NCBI GenBank assembly: GCA_964400105.1
Contig: CAYNTG010000113.1
Location: 1-5,755, forward strand
Length of the DNA: 5,755 bases
DNA from: CAYNTG01 sp964400105
Lineage (GTDB): Bacteria; UBP14; UBA6098
Reading direction: 5' to 3'
Within the stretch, counting starts at the first letter, position 1. Each line of letters begins with the position of its first letter. Of this stretch, positions 5,648 to 5,755 are shown piece by piece. A model generated the notes under the pieces. The model was not told the DNA's origin. It did no database searches and saw only the letters and a program-made list of their open reading frames with translations. Both the position numbers and the translations under genes were made by a program.

Positions 5648-5755
5648 GCCTTATCTAATTCGTGGATTACGTAACATATTATATGTATTTAGAAATTAGT
5701 GGGTGCGTTGCATTAAATGGGTCTATTTTAATTAATATAGTTGACACATTATCTA

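Larger units (their letters stand above)
5589..5755. other. AT-rich upstream region without a gene
   Basis: These 167 bases contain no credible coding frame and are much richer in A and T than the genes. Besides the promoter, inverted repeat and hairpin listed separately, they hold three further dyads: TTACGTAA at 5667-5674; ACATAT-T-ATATGT at 5674-5686; and an 18-bp imperfect palindrome around TTAATTAA at 5723-5740 (8 of 9 pairs). The word TTATCTA occurs twice (5651-5657 and 5749-5755). A TTGACA hexamer lies at 5741-5746 on the plus strand. This is consistent with an intergenic control region, possibly shared with a gene to the right. Confidence 0.6.

Overview
The window is one closely packed minus-strand operon of five genes, read from right to left, behind a 167-bp AT-rich upstream region (5589-5755). 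Gene order in the direction of transcription: a RicT/PSP1-family cytosolic protein (5588-4626); a secreted protein of the family that databases usually label 'asparagine synthetase B' (4626-3367); a small membrane-anchored or secreted phospholipase D-like (HKD) hydrolase (3367-2813); a polytopic CPBP/Abi-family membrane protein (2816-1962); and a large secreted FG-GAP/VCBS beta-propeller protein entering an ASPIC/UnbV domain (1952 to beyond the left edge). The junctions are 1-nt overlap (TAATG), 1-nt overlap (TGATG), 4-nt overlap (ATGA) and a 9-nt gap in which the stop codon lies inside the next ribosome binding site. This strongly suggests one transcript and translational coupling. I see no tRNA, rRNA, CRISPR array, insertion sequence or internal terminator.

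Organism: this is inference only. The RicT-like cysteine motifs occur in Firmicutes and in the Bacteroidetes/FCB group. The 'AsnB' family that begins with an N-terminal KILIPMDL motif, and secreted FG-GAP/UnbV proteins, point to a Gram-negative FCB-type bacterium (Bacteroidetes, Gemmatimonadetes, Cloacimonetes/Zixibacteria-like or a related candidate phylum), probably an uncultivated lineage. Coding DNA looks roughly balanced in GC and rich in TCGA/ATCGAT words, while the upstream region is clearly AT-rich.

Layout: 1-1952 is the FG-GAP/UnbV gene (3' end missing). 1962-2816 is the CPBP-like protein, which keeps the glutamate motif but apparently not the later histidines. 2813-3367 is the HKD hydrolase. 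3367-4626 is the 'AsnB-like' protein, which has no recognisable asparagine synthetase parts and instead looks like a class I glutamine-amidotransferase-like fold. 4626-5588 is the RicT-like gene. 5589-5755 carries a candidate promoter centred inside a perfect 10-bp inverted repeat, then a small GNRA-type hairpin whose 3' arm is part of the ribosome binding site.

How the genes work together is not known. One cytosolic, probably Fe-S/cysteine-rich regulator is co-transcribed with four envelope or exported proteins. Co-transcription may reflect simple operon drift, or a cell-envelope module whose first gene is controlled at the promoter and leader. The strongest leads are the leader structure, the mis-named 'AsnB' protein, and the CPBP protein with missing catalytic residues.
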